Part shown: piece after piece, positions 46,379 to 57,601 of the stretch
Layout: each line of letters starts with the position of its first letter
How positions within the stretch are numbered: the stretch's first letter is position 1
DNA from: Antitrichia curtipendula
Taxonomy: Eukaryota > Streptophyta > Bryopsida > Hypnales > Leucodontaceae
Length of the DNA: 64,000 nucleotides
Assembly (NCBI GenBank): GCA_951230915.1
Contig: OX579635.1
Coordinates: 16,926,001-16,990,000, forward strand
Direction of reading: 5' to 3'
The notes under the pieces: generated by a model
Told to the model about the DNA's origin: nothing
Seen by the model: only the letters and a program-made list of their open reading frames with translations
Databases searched by the model: none
Translations under genes and position numbers: made by a program

Positions 46379-47491
46379 TCAACTTTTCAATTTTCCCTTC
46401 TGTCGGGCCCTTCGCGTAGTGAAATAATCGTTTTCGTCCATCGTATACATGCCGACGAAGTCGGGATAATCTAGCAACAGGGAACGGTCCTGCCAAGGAG
46501 CACAAGCTCGGACTCTGAGTCCCAAGGCTGTTTGTCTGAGGGGTACCACAAGGCTCCCAAAGAACGGGTTTTGCGACACGTATTGCGACACGCTAAGACC
46601 CGACAGCAGCAGGCCGGACAGGTATGGGCGCAAGGACGTAGTGATGGAATGGTACTCGCTATCCACATACGGCAGGGGGAAGATGGCGTTGTGCACGGGA
46701 TTCAGGATGCTGCTCTCGGGGGAGGAATCAATGAGGAGGGTGTTCGAGGAATTGGCCCTGTATTGATTCGATCTGAACCTGTCTCCGCCCCAGACAACCT
46801 TGTGCAGCACCTTCAACCGTAGCTGCCCCTCCGGATGGTTAGGGAACTGGACGTAAGTGTTCACTTGGAGTTCAGGGTCACAGTAGGGGCTGGCCGGGTG
46901 CGCTCGACAGGGACATTCGAGAAGGTCGGGGGGGTGGGGGGTGGGTTTGCACGTGCAAAACCTAGCCGGACGCCTCTCGACGATGCAAAGGCAGTCTTCC
47001 AACGCGAGGACGATCATGGTCGTGCACGTTATACCGCGGAAGAGGAACCCGACAATGCGTTTGGCGATTTCGGATGGCAGCCTAGTCCAGACGGACAAGC
47101 GGAACCTCTTGGCCGCACCCTTTAGGAAATTACACACGTCCGGACGACAGTGGAGGGTGTACTGCCCGAAGACGTGTTGCCTCCTAAAGTCGTATTCCTC
47201 CTCTGAGGGCACGTCTACCACAGGAACATCTACCACAGGAACATCTACCGTGGGCATCGTATTGGGCAGGATGTGCCCGATGTTCTCGATTTGCCCCAGG
47301 ACCCCCTCTAACTCCAGGATCAAGAAGTAACTGAAGAAGGGCAACCCAGTGGAAGCAGGAGTCCCGGGCTCCGCTGACTGAGCCTGCGTACGCGAAACCT
47401 CTTGCTCAAAGTCTAATTTTTTAATAATGGACCGGTCCACAACAATACAAAGGAGACTCTCCCAACCCAAGGGCGTGCCGTGTGAACACAA
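46379..47491 (-). CDS. FCP1/NIF (HAD phosphatase)-like protein with altered catalytic motif
   Basis: This is an open frame of 370 codons. The true 5' end is unresolved: the frame is open a further 60 bases without an ATG, and an intron boundary (ATTCAG|GTC) is possible near 47503. Residues 115-135 (RPDVCNFLKGAAKRFRLSVW), 231-260 (KVVWGG, then NTLLIDSSPES) and 263-300 (LNPVHNAIFPLPY, LRPYLSGLL) follow the order of FCP1-homology domains, which dephosphorylate proteins such as the RNA polymerase II tail. The nucleophile motif expected as DxDx(T/V) reads LILELEGVL (57-65), with both aspartates replaced by glutamate, so phosphatase activity is doubtful. An 18-base unit repeated three times gives VDVPVVDVPVVDVP (82-95). 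A Cys/Pro-rich insert lies at 178-196. A further frame at about 46345-46094, behind a CAG acceptor, may be a 3' exon. Confidence 0.55.
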   Translation of the reverse strand: MCSHGTPLGWESLLCIVVDRSIIKKLDFEQEVSRTQAQSAEPGTPASTGLPFFSYFLILELEGVLGQIENIGHILPNTMPTVDVPVVDVPVVDVPSEEEYDFRRQHVFGQYTLHCRPDVCNFLKGAAKRFRLSVWTRLPSEIAKRIVGFLFRGITCTTMIVLALEDCLCIVERRPARFCTCKPTPHPPDLLECPCRAHPASPYCDPELQVNTYVQFPNHPEGQLRLKVLHKVVWGGDRFRSNQYRANSSNTLLIDSSPESSILNPVHNAIFPLPYVDSEYHSITTSLRPYLSGLLLSGLSVSQYVSQNPFFGSLVVPLRQTALGLRVRACAPWQDRSLLLDYPDFVGMYTMDENDYFTTRRARQKGKLKS

Positions 47492-49761
47492 AGACCTGAA
47501 TCCCCCTACTCTGTAACATTTGACCCTATTTTGATTTTTAGAAGGATATCAATGTCTGAATCCTGCGAACCGTCCACGCAAGCGCTAACTAGGGAGAGAG
47601 CGAGAAATCGAGCCGCACCTTCCTTACAACGGTGGGAGCGGAGGGGACGATAGGATGGACCACGGGCACGTTTGCAGCGCGGGGCTCGAGGACGTCAGCG
47701 ACCACCTTCACAGCGTCAACGGGGGCCACATCCAGTTTGATAGGAGAGACGACCACGGCCGGGGAGGGAGTTCCGACTTCCAAGTGGAATGAAAGGCCGA
47801 CTTCCTTTCTCTGTTGTCGAGGAGTTGAATTTGATGGACAGGGTTGTGCATCCGGAACAGGCAGAGGCACCAGAGAGTTGTCATCCACCACTAAAGCTTT
47901 GTCACCTTGAATGCAGAATGAGAAGCGCGTAACTAGAATGCACAAGAATCGTAAACCACTTGCACGAGGATATACAAAGTGTGGAGTAGGCATTCACCGG
48001 AACGAGGTAGACGTTTTTACAGGAATCGGAACGGATATATTACAAATATATATACATTATTTTACAAACTAAAATCTCAAGGAATGCATACAATTTTTTT
48101 CACGCGGAGTCAAAATTGTGTTCAAAATTGTTCGTGCAACCTACGGCCCACGTCTATGCCCAACAGACACAGATATCCTAAGAAAGACGAGAGCCCCTAC
48201 ATCTATGGGCGTTGGGCTCTTCAACCCCGCCGGGACAACCTTCGACTAACCCGGCCGCCCAGGTAACGCTCTCACATAGCGTCCACACCCAAACGACTGA
48301 CTGCAAAGATGGGAGCTATGTGGAGGGGTTACCCACCGTTGGAGCGTCGACACCCTTGGCCGGAGTGTCGATCGGGGCGGGATCCTCTAGATTCACCATG
48401 GGTTGCGGCGGAACGCCTTCGGCCTCCAATGGAGCATATTGCTGCGTGAGGTTAGCGAAGGTGACCTCCACATCTCCCAAGTCAACGTCCAGGGCGTAAG
48501 GGTCATCGTCGTGGATGCTCGGATGATGCACGACATTCACAAACGGAAATTGACTGAGGGCGAGGTCATCGAATTCTGGGTCGCAAGCGAGACTCACCGA
48601 GATATTTGCAGGCTCCACGGACCCTAGCATTCGAAGGCCCGAGGCTGCAGTCTGAATGGCGGACGCCGAGTTCGTCGTGGAGACGCCGGAGATGTTCTGG
48701 ACTTCGCTTGGGGGGGTCGGAGTCGCCACGGCCGGTGCAAGACCCTTCGTCCGAGCCAACTGTGAAGCTGCGAACTGTTCCTGCATGTTCTTCATGAAAT
48801 GCATTTGAGCGATCCGATCCGCTTCATACTTCTTGTCCTTCTCCTCATGTCTCTCTCTCTCCTCCTGGCGCTCCTTCTCCTTCTCCAACTTCTTGGCCTT
48901 CCGTCTGGCCTTCTTCTCCTCCTCTTCCCGACTCCTCTTCTCAGCTTGCTCCATCGTCATTTTCATGATAAGGTCTTTCTCCTCATTGGCCTTTTTGAGG
49001 GTCTGGATGGTCTCGGTGTACATGGTAAGCATCCCCGACTGGTTCATCTTTGCCCGTTCCGAAACCCTCTCGAAATAATCGGCGCCGACCTCGACCTTCA
49101 CGTCCGCCTTCGACAGCTTCTCATCCTGAGCCACCGCGCCAGCGCTCCCATCGGCCCCCGTGTCCAAGGATCCGCCCTTTCCTTTCTCAGCTTCGGCATT
49201 GACAAAGACACTGTAATCCTGCCTATACTGTGCTTTGGTTGCCAGCCGATTCTCCAGTTCCTCCTCGTCCTCCTCGTCGAGGTCAATCGGGTTGTCCTGG
49301 GAGTTCCTGAGAGCCAGTTTCTTCTCCATCGACCGAGCATATAACGCAGCGGCAAGCTCTCCTTCGGTCGGGGGACCAAGTTCCGACTGCAAGTTGTCCA
49401 CGGCGATCTGCACGAATGTTAACTTGCTCACGCTCTCAACCGTAGCAACAACGGACTTTGGTCGGAGGGACAATAGCTTTTGCAGCGTCTCCCGCGATCT
49501 TCGAATTGTGACCTCCATTGACGCCTTTGTGCCTTTCGCGGGAGAGACGCGTTGGAGATCTTCCCTGACTTGGAGAAGCTGCTGTTTCTGCTCCACCGAA
49601 AGTCGAGCCGTCAACTCATCCAACTCCTCCTGGAGGTATAACACCTGTATGCGAGGGGGGGGAGATGGAGACGCGGCCCCTTCTACAGCGGAACTCGACG
49701 CTAAAGCACTCGAAAGGGTTCTGTCTGCCGGGACCTTGAAGACGCCTGACTTCGTGTCTAC

Positions 49762-49993
49762 TTCAGAGGGGCCGCTCTGAACCGGTGCAGGGGGAGTAAC
49801 GGAGTGCACGGAAATTGAAGCTGCTGTAGAGGAGTGAGCAAGGGGGGACTGAGGGGGAATCGGTGAATGAGACAATGAACAACTAAGAGGGAAGGAATCT
49901 ATACCGGTACTCCCGACCTTAACTGCAGGAGATGGAGAAAGGGGGGGAAGAGGAGATGGAGGACAATTTAGATCAGAGCTCCCACTCTGAACT
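49762..49993. repeat. Two TTCAGAG palindromes inside coding exon 3
   Basis: TTCAGAGGGGCCGCTCTGAA at 49762-49781 and TCAGAGCTCCCACTCTGA at about 49973-49990. On the minus strand they encode PVQSGPSEVD and PVQSGSSDLN, so the palindrome is translated as a short recurring peptide. Confidence 0.65.
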
Positions 49994-52266
49994 GGATCAA
50001 GAGGAGAAATCGGCAGGTCCGATTTCTGACGAGGACGCTCATCAGAATCACCGCTCTCAGCGACCTCGGACGACGACAACCCACGGCCGCATGATTGAGG
50101 ACCAACCTGAGGGGAAACCGGATCAGACCACCCGCCTTGAGAAGGGGGACGACAAGCTATGGGGACGGGAGGCGTTTCTGCGGCAGCATCGCCAGACTGC
50201 ACCGTCGCATCACTGCCCGCATGCCTGTGCGATGTCTTCGCCCTCTCCTCCATGGCATCTTCGTCATCGTCGCGGTCGGTCATCTCTTTCTCTACATGGA
50301 TGTCTTCTTCGTCATCCTCTTTTTTGCCCTCCTCTTTTTCGCCCTCCTCCTCATCTTTGCCCTCGTCCTCGTCATCGCCGTCGTCCTCGTCTTCGTCCTC
50401 GTCGTTCTCGAGGACCTCGTAGTCGTCCTCATCCTCCTCGAGGACCTCGTCTTCGTCATCCACGTGCAAGTCATTGACGTTTTTGACGGCCTCGTCTGCT
50501 TCTTCCACGCTGGGGCCAGAATCCTCTTCCACAATGGCAGGGCCCTGGGTTGTGTTCCGTCCAGTGTATCTCAGCTTTTTCCCTGGGCCTAAGAGATCGG
50601 GCCACGATAATGCCCCAAGCCGGTTGTGCTTTGCGTGACGTGAAAGGGCCTTCTCGCTGGCGATCATGAAGGAGACGGAGCTGCGACACAGCATCTGCAG
50701 CAAAACATGACATCAGTAAATTCTCCACTTCAGCTACGACAATCATAGTACCCTCTAATCAATACTCAACCTTTCCATGTGATGTTTTTGAAGGTTCAAT
50801 AATTACCGTGCACGCAGAGATTGCCTTCGCTCCAACAAAGACGAGCATGACGATCCCTTTGTGCCTGCAGAACTTGTCGATGAAGCGGAGGTACACCTCG
50901 TACCGCAGCTCCCACCTCGAGCTAAGTTCGGGATTGTCGTGTCGACAGGTCTCCCGATTCGCATAAAACATATCCTCGTTTCTCAGGGCCTCATCCTCTA
51001 TCGGTGAAAGCCTGCCTACCTTATCCCTCGTCTGAACAAGGAGGGAATCCTTAAATGTCCAGTTGGGCCGCTGCAAGTACATCACCGTCTCCTCGCTCCG
51101 CTCCCTGTCACCCGGCTCGCCCCTGCAATACACGTAGTTCGACTCCCGTCGAACAAGGTGGCGAGGGAAGAGCTCCTTCACGAGCATGTCCACGGCAACC
51201 GCCCGCTTCAATTCGTAGATTAGCATCCATGTGTGGACGGACTTGGACATCGCTGAGCGGGATGCTCTCTAGACTTCCTCCACAATCCTCGTGTTCGCAG
51301 AATTGATCTCCATGTTGGGGATCTTGGGAAACAGTCGGAGGTCCATGATTCCAACTTCGCAGTACTCCATCTGCGCAGGTGAGTCTGTTAAGGAGCCGAC
51401 GACCCACGTCTTTGACCTCTCAATGCAGTACTCCACCTCGAACTTCACTTCTCTTCGATTCCACCGGCAAACGCTGGCCTGCGAGCAGCTCTTCACATAG
51501 CGGAAGCATCTAGAGTTGTCCATGGCTCGGTTCAGTCCCGCCACGAGTGCAGCGTTCGGCTCTTCCTTCTTCTTGCCTTGGGAGCACTCGGACTTGAGAT
51601 AATCTAGATCGAGCGTCATGAGGTGCCACATGTGAAAGCCGGTGATGCACAACTTAGACTTGTAATCCTTCCAACGCTTCGGGTCCATGACGTCTGCCCT
51701 CTCGAAGACGTCCTCAACCTCCTTGATGCCTTGCTCCTTGCCCTTGTCTACCAACTGGCTGCACAACACTCTCTTATGTTTCTTGTTCGTGCACCACATG
51801 GCGACGGGGAGGACGTTTGCCCAGGTCGACGGCTTCCTGTGGATGTAGACCTTCGGAGGAATGTCGAGGATTTTTTGAGCCAACTCTCCGACCGCATAAT
51901 CGTCCAGCCCCTGCAAGCTCTTCACCATGTTGCTCGTAATAGGCGCAAACTTATACGGCTTCGTGTTCCCCTCCTTGGTCGTCATCTCGTTGAACGGACC
52001 GCCAGAGTCTATGTCGTGGAGTGTGCCGAACTCGTGTGCCACGAAAACTTTCTGCCACAGAGCCCACGTCTCTTCGGAGGACATGATGATGTAGCGCTCT
52101 CCCAATTTGTCAAGGTCGTAGGCTGTTTTCGATCCGGGGTTCCCCTTCACGAGGCCGGAGGACTCAAAGCTCTGGTTGGCCTTCATCTTGAAATCCTGCA
52201 ATTGGAAGGATGGTGTCAGACTTCTATACATGCATTGCAGACCGGAATGAAGTGAATCTAATGCAG

Positions 52267-52388
52267 AGGTTCAGAGCGGCCGCTCTAAACCGTCGACGGT
52301 TACAAGTGGAACTTCAGCGCACCGTGACGATATCCAATCACTTCTAAGGTAGCGGTGACTATTAACTTCAGAGCGGTCGCTCTGAACT
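52267..52388. repeat. Two TTCAGAG palindromes inside intron 1 of the large gene
   Basis: GGTTCAGAGCGGCCGCTCTA at about 52268 and ACTTCAGAGCGGTCGCTCTG at 52365, both in the 282-base intron between the ParB-like and methyltransferase-like exons. Confidence 0.75.
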
Positions 52389-54440
52389 GTCAGAGGCATA
52401 GATTGAAGGTTCTGAGAAAATTATGGATGACTGGTCTGGACTACCAAATACAAATCAAAGTGGTTTGAACTGCTTACATCATACGCCTTTGAGTTGTCTC
52501 CCTTCTCAGACTTCCTCAAATTCTTGCGGACGTGAGTGGGTTTCCGGGCGTTAACCCAGAGATAGCGACAGTGCCTTATTGTAGCTGGGAGGGACGAGAG
52601 AAATGGGCCAGCGACGTTTCCATCGTTACACTTGCACGACAAGGCGTGAAGGTGGTTACTCTCCTTCGACCAGACGATCTCGCAGATCCAGTTCTGCACT
52701 CTCTTCTTCACCTCGGGGTCGTCCACACTTGCCTCCCCCGAAAGGATTTCCTTAGAGGCCTTCCAGGTGTGCTGACCGTTGATGATCTTCAAAGGGAAAG
52801 CCTTCACGCAGTCCTCCCAGCATGTCGGCCTCCTCAATGTGTCGGGCATGACGGTGAGAATCTGCTTGGTGAAGTTCACCTTCACCATTCGTTCTTGAAC
52901 TGCAATGACGCCTTTCCGTTCCAACGGTCGGAAGATGTAGCCTGACTTCTCGTCGCAGGCCTCAATGTCGTCGACGTCCAGCTCGAAGAACTTCCCACGC
53001 CCAAAGATGTACATGTAGCTCAACAGGTCCTTGAACTTTTGGTTCGCCACCGCTTTGGCCTTCAGGCGTATCTTTGCCTCCTGTTCGTCGCTGCGTCTGG
53101 GACCCTTCTTAATGTCGATGTCCACGAACAAGTTCAGTGGCACGGAATCCGGATCGAATTCCACTGTGGCCGGGTTGTCCACCCAGCGGCCGTTTACCTT
53201 CCTCACGGCTTGTTTCTTTGCTTCCTCCTCGGATACGTCGGAGGACGCGGGGATGTCGCTAATTTGCGACGAGCTTGGAGCCCCTTCAGTGTCCTCCGGT
53301 TGAGCTTCATCTCGACGTTGCCGGCGCCACCGCCCCTCTTCCTCCTCTCTGTCAGCTGAAGACCTGGCACTACTCTCAGGTTGGGCCTTCCTCTTCCTAA
53401 CCGGTTTCTTGGGTCGTGACCTCGGTTTGGGACGGCCTTGAGTTCCCGCTGCGACTGGATCTTCCGTCGTCGCTGTAGACTGCGGCTGTCCGACGGGGTC
53501 CGATTCCGGAGTCGGAGTTGCGGGAGCCTCTTGGGTCACAGGGGGTGTTGCCTTCGGACGAGCCCGCTCTCTTGCTACCCTTGTGGTTGGCTCGCTTGCT
53601 GCCGTGGAAGATAGTGGGATCTCAGTGGAGGCAGTCCCACGAACGACTTCTACAGGAGTCGTTTCGAAGTGTGTGGGAGCCGTGGGAGCTGCTCCCGGAA
53701 GAGCGGACGCCGCAGGAGGCCGTGCGCGGGTGTTGGCACCCGAAGTGGATGCGCCTGTCTTCTTCTTCTTTTGGAGCCTTCCCTACGACTCCATTTGACA
53801 GGTCCCTGTATCCTGCGACATGGTCCTGGATGTGAGTGACGCAATGTGGATTTTGTTTGCGTTGGTCAGGTACGCCTTCACTGCTCGGGCCGTCTCCACA
53901 AAATCTCCGTTGAGCGACTCGCACCTTGACTTCATGTCCATCATGAGGGATTGAAACATGTGGGGAACGTGATCATAGTTCTTAATTATTCTATCGCTGG
54001 AGATCGTCATTTCATCTTCTACACGAATGACGATGACTCCAAACGCATTGTTCACTGCGTTAACTATATCTATGAGCATGGCCTCTTGCAGGACAGTCAT
54101 GTTAATCACTACCAACTCCTTGAAGGTTTTCCACCTAGGGTCCCCATTCTTCCTGAATCCTAGCTCTAGATTGAACATGGGGGAGCCGTGAAGATAAGTC
54201 ATCTCGACGGACCACAAGGCCTTGGACGTTGTGAGTTGCAGCGGAGTCTTGTCCTCGATGTGAGATTTCCAAGACTCGTGCACCCGGTCGGGGGACATTC
54301 TTGTAATGTACCCTGTGAGGGGTGGCTTGGTCATCAAAAAGGACTCCATGCCACTGTCCACAGACACTGGTGTACATCAGGTTGTGTGATGCAATCTGGG
54401 ATTTTCATACTCTCATCATCATACCCAAAGATGTGGTCGA

Positions 54441-55094
54441 GTGGTTCAGAGCGGCCGCTCTGAACCACGGACATGATACCAGCATAAGACTTACATGTTG
54501 GCTACGTCATGTTTCTATTGGTAACTGACAGATTTAAGTCTTCTATGGTACGCTAGGAGTTTGGAATCTATGTTACGGTGGCTAGACAATAATGAGGTCT
54601 AGAGCGGTCTCTCTGAGACCAGTCTCGTTACCACTTGACATGGTATGGTTCAGAGCGGCCGCTCTGAACCACAGATGTGACCAAGTATATATCTGTTCAA
54701 GGTGTACGACCCCACTCTGAGTCCATTCCGTTGTTGTGTTCTTAGGGAGTGTTGTCGTCCTTGAACAGCCTATTTGTGATTCAGTAGGTTGTGTGGATTG
54801 GTTTAGAGCGGTCGCCCTGAACCTAGATGTTGCATTGACATTGTATACTTAGATGGTTAAGAGCGACCTCTCTAGACCTTGGCAACATTGTACAATCGGT
54901 TATCTGGTTTAGAGCGACCTCTCTAGACCTTGGCAACATTGTACAATCGGTTATCTGGTTTAGAGCGACCGCTATGAACTTGTGTCTCAGTGATGTATCT
55001 CTGGGAAGTTCATGCGATAATGATAGACCTATTCAATAGTTATCTGTCTTTTGAACGATAACTCGATAAGGTTCAGAGCGGCCGCTCTGAACCT
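54441..55094. promoter_or_regulatory. Cluster of eight palindromes upstream of the large gene
   Basis: Copies of TTCAGAGCGGCCGCTCTGAA or close variants lie at about 54441, 54597, 54646, 54799, 54855, 54907, 54958 and 55069. Three are perfect palindromes: 28 bp at 54441-54468, 26 bp at 54646-54671 and 26 bp at 55069-55094. Spacing is irregular (50-155 bases). The position just upstream of the minus-strand gene suits a regulatory or transposase-binding array. That role is inferred. Confidence 0.7.
54855..54956. repeat. 51-bp tandem duplication containing a palindrome
   Basis: Two adjacent 51-base units (54855-54905 and 54906-54956) differ by one base near the start. Each begins GGTT(A/T)AGAGCGACCTCTCT and contains CTTGGCAACATTGTACAATC. 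A third partial unit starts at 54957. Confidence 0.9.
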
Positions 55095-55201
55095 CGTGGT
55101 TTGGTGCGCGGTTATAGGTTCCCTTTCTAGAATCTACCTATTGCAGACATGAGGGAGTAGTGTTTAGTTGAAGTACCTAATTTTGATGAGTTGTTTCTTC
55201 A

Positions 55202-55277
55202 ACTGCAGCGTCCCACCGCTGAAATCTCCACCCGCGTCTCGACTACACTTCTTCTGCGACTTAATCTGCTTGCACAT
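55202..55277 (-). other. Possible upstream exon of the large gene
   Basis: From ATG 55277 the minus strand reads MCKQIKSQKKCSRDAGGDFS and then GGTLQ in a GC-rich patch. This could be a first coding exon (a donor GT lies in ...AGCG|GTGGGA), but the join to 54349 is not resolved. Confidence 0.25.
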
Positions 55278-55279
55278 GT

Positions 55280-57600
55280 TTGCTTATGAATTCAATGAAT
55301 CGCGATGAATGCAAGCACATTCTACAGTGTAATGAAATTGATTGGGGTGATGGAAGTAGAAATGCTACAGCCGCAAGATCTTCGAACTATACAATTTTCT
55401 AATGATTGTGCTATTCCAATTGCAATCGAAATCAGAAAGTTCCAATCGAAATCAGAAAGTTATTGCAACTCTAAAAGCACATTCACAAAGACGCATTTGA
55501 AGTGCAAGAACTAAAACCCTAGAAATTCTGGAAAGCATGAAATTGCAATAAACATAGTGCAGGTGTACTTGATTTTGCAGATTTGCAAGTCGCGGTCTTG
55601 CGGACACCTTCGTGGGGGATGAAGCGGACACGAACACTTGCACGACAATTCCACAGTCGCGGCGCACCCAGAAATTTCCGCCGTGGAGGAAAAAAAACTC
55701 TCCAGAAGTTCCGTGAAGAACTACGAAGATCTCACAGTCATCTCATTAAAAAATCCGGAGTTTCAAGGCGCGCGCATACAGAAACAACTCGGAAGTTGAC
55801 AACAACAACGACGACAAGAAATCACGAAACACAAAGACGAGCACAAACGAAGAGCACACGAACACGAAAGCAAAAGCGGGAGAAACGCAAACGAAACCCT
55901 GGAATGGGAGAGGCGACCAACCAAGCCAACTTTTCCCCGAACCAACATGTGCCGAACCTAAACCGAACCTATCGTCGGACCCGTCGAAGTACCAAGCCAG
56001 TTCCGAAGCTCCACGTGCCCCTAAACTAGAATGCCAAAAGCCTGTTTTGAGCTTCTTGCAATTTCATTTGAATTTGAAAACCATATAAAACATTTTCATA
56101 AGTTCAATTCTTTTTTTGCATTGTGACCGTACAAATTATTATGTTTGTACACATGGATGATTCACATGGAGATACATGAATCCCAATTACAACAATACTA
56201 AATTCAAAAATAGCAAATTCTTGTAAATAAACAACAAATATTTTATATAGAGAAGAATGTCAATAAACTAGTTTGGAACAACCTAGATTCACTATTTAGT
56301 GTACACTAAAAGCCATATTTTGTATGTCATTCAATTCTTTCTAAATCAATGATTTTGCAAACATTATTTGCAAAATTAATATAATGCAATTTTGTGCATA
56401 CTAGTTATTAATATGTATACATCTTGCAAAAGTATCTTGCAAATATCAATTGATAGAAAAGACAAAGCATAAACATCTAGCTGTTATATAAATATTTTAG
56501 TAGAAATATAAAGAAAAAAATGACTTGCAAATGAATTCAAAATATACAAATTCATTAGAAGCATGTTCCTTTTATACTAGTTTGATACACAAAGTAATAA
56601 TAAAAATAGAAAATAAAATTAGAAAAAATAGAAAAGAAAAAATAAATAAAAATAGAATAAAGAAAGGTGCAATACTTAATCCCTAAAGTTCTTTGACAAT
56701 GCCCCAAAAATGCTCCAACACTTCCATTTTTAGTACATTCACCAAATTCTTATATAAGCAACATATTAGGCCATAACGTTTTATTCATATTTCTTAATGC
56801 TTTGTAATTTAGTGCCATTTTAATGAAATTCATGTTTAATAAAATATGTTCTTTGTTCCCATCTTCTACTGAAATTTTGCAATTGATATTATCAACATAT
56901 TTTTCGGAACATTTTTCAAAAAATTGGAATAATTTTTATTATTTTATATTCTTTATCTCACCAAATTAGACCTTTTATTTATTTTTAATTTAAAAATAAA
57001 AATTTGAAAAAAATTCTCGAGACCCAATTTGTTCATGCAAAATGAAGATTAGAATTGTCCAAAAAATGTTTTTTTTCATCCCTAATATTCCTTTCATTGA
57101 GAAAACGTTAAGTGTGTTTCTTTTTTCTATTAGTCTACATTTCTTGAATAAATATTTAAATACTTCACTCATTCAAATTTTGAGAATTGAAAAATGCATG
57201 TAAACTTGTTACTCGTAGTTCAAAGATGGCACATTGTGTCCTTTTGGTCCTTAAGGAATAAATACAAAAAATTCTTTTATTTTTTATTTCTTTACCACAA
57301 TTTTTAGAAAGAATTCAAATCAAATCAAATCAAAGGAATTACTTTTAGCTCAGTTCTTTTACTTTGAAGTAACTCAATAAACTTTATATAAGTTTGGAAG
57401 AGTCAAAATATATTTTTTATTCATTTATGATTCCTAGAACATATCTTATATTTGTTGATTAACTTTTCATGAATCTTAGAGAATTTTATAAATATAGTTT
57501 TTTATAATTAAAAAAATGTCTTCAAATACACAAATCTATTTTTACATTTGTCCTCCTTATAATAAAACTTTTAATTCTGAAGAGCAATAGAAAGCTCATG
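55280..57600. other. Intergenic; partial M3 MITE
   Basis: A GC-richer segment (55560-56030) has long open frames made of Arg/Thr/Lys-rich, repeat-like text with no motif. At about 56090-56305 is an M3-like sequence ending CACTATTTAGTGTA. The rest is very AT-rich. Confidence 0.45.
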
Positions 57601-57601
57601 A

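Larger units (their letters stand above)
47589..54349 (-). pseudogene. Four-exon ParB-like / N4-N6 methyltransferase-like / coiled-coil gene with two in-frame TAGs
   Basis: Exons are 54349-52478, 52195-50807, 50694-48333 and 47905-47589. All junctions are GT-AG with matching phases (0, 0, 1), giving about 1,980 codons. Exon 1 has a helical N-terminal region, a basic Ala/Pro linker, then a ParB-like segment (PLKIINGQHTWKASKEIL, about 52795-52742) followed by LHALSCKCNDGN. Exon 2 resembles a permuted beta-class methyltransferase: VGIMDLRLFP where a DPPY-type motif would sit (about 51350), and VMLVFVGAKAISACT (51-50.8 kb) where the FxGxG SAM motif would sit. Both are degenerate. Exon 3 has a long Asp/Glu run, a Ser/Pro region and a Lys/Glu-rich coiled coil (49.0-48.8 kb). 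TAG occurs in frame at 53785-53783 and 51271-51269. It is either a recent pseudogene or needs readthrough. ParB-MTase fusions are known from bacteria and phages. Confidence 0.55.

Noticed and set aside
48799..50592. Long plus-strand open frames opposite exon 3 of the large gene
   Set aside because: They are complements of the acidic and Lys/Glu-rich repeats, with Leu/Ser-rich low-complexity text. The minus-strand reading has matching splice sites and continuous domains.
54441..55094. CRISPR-like array of palindromes
   Set aside because: Spacing is irregular, spacers include duplicated 51-bp units, there are no cas genes and the genome is eukaryotic.
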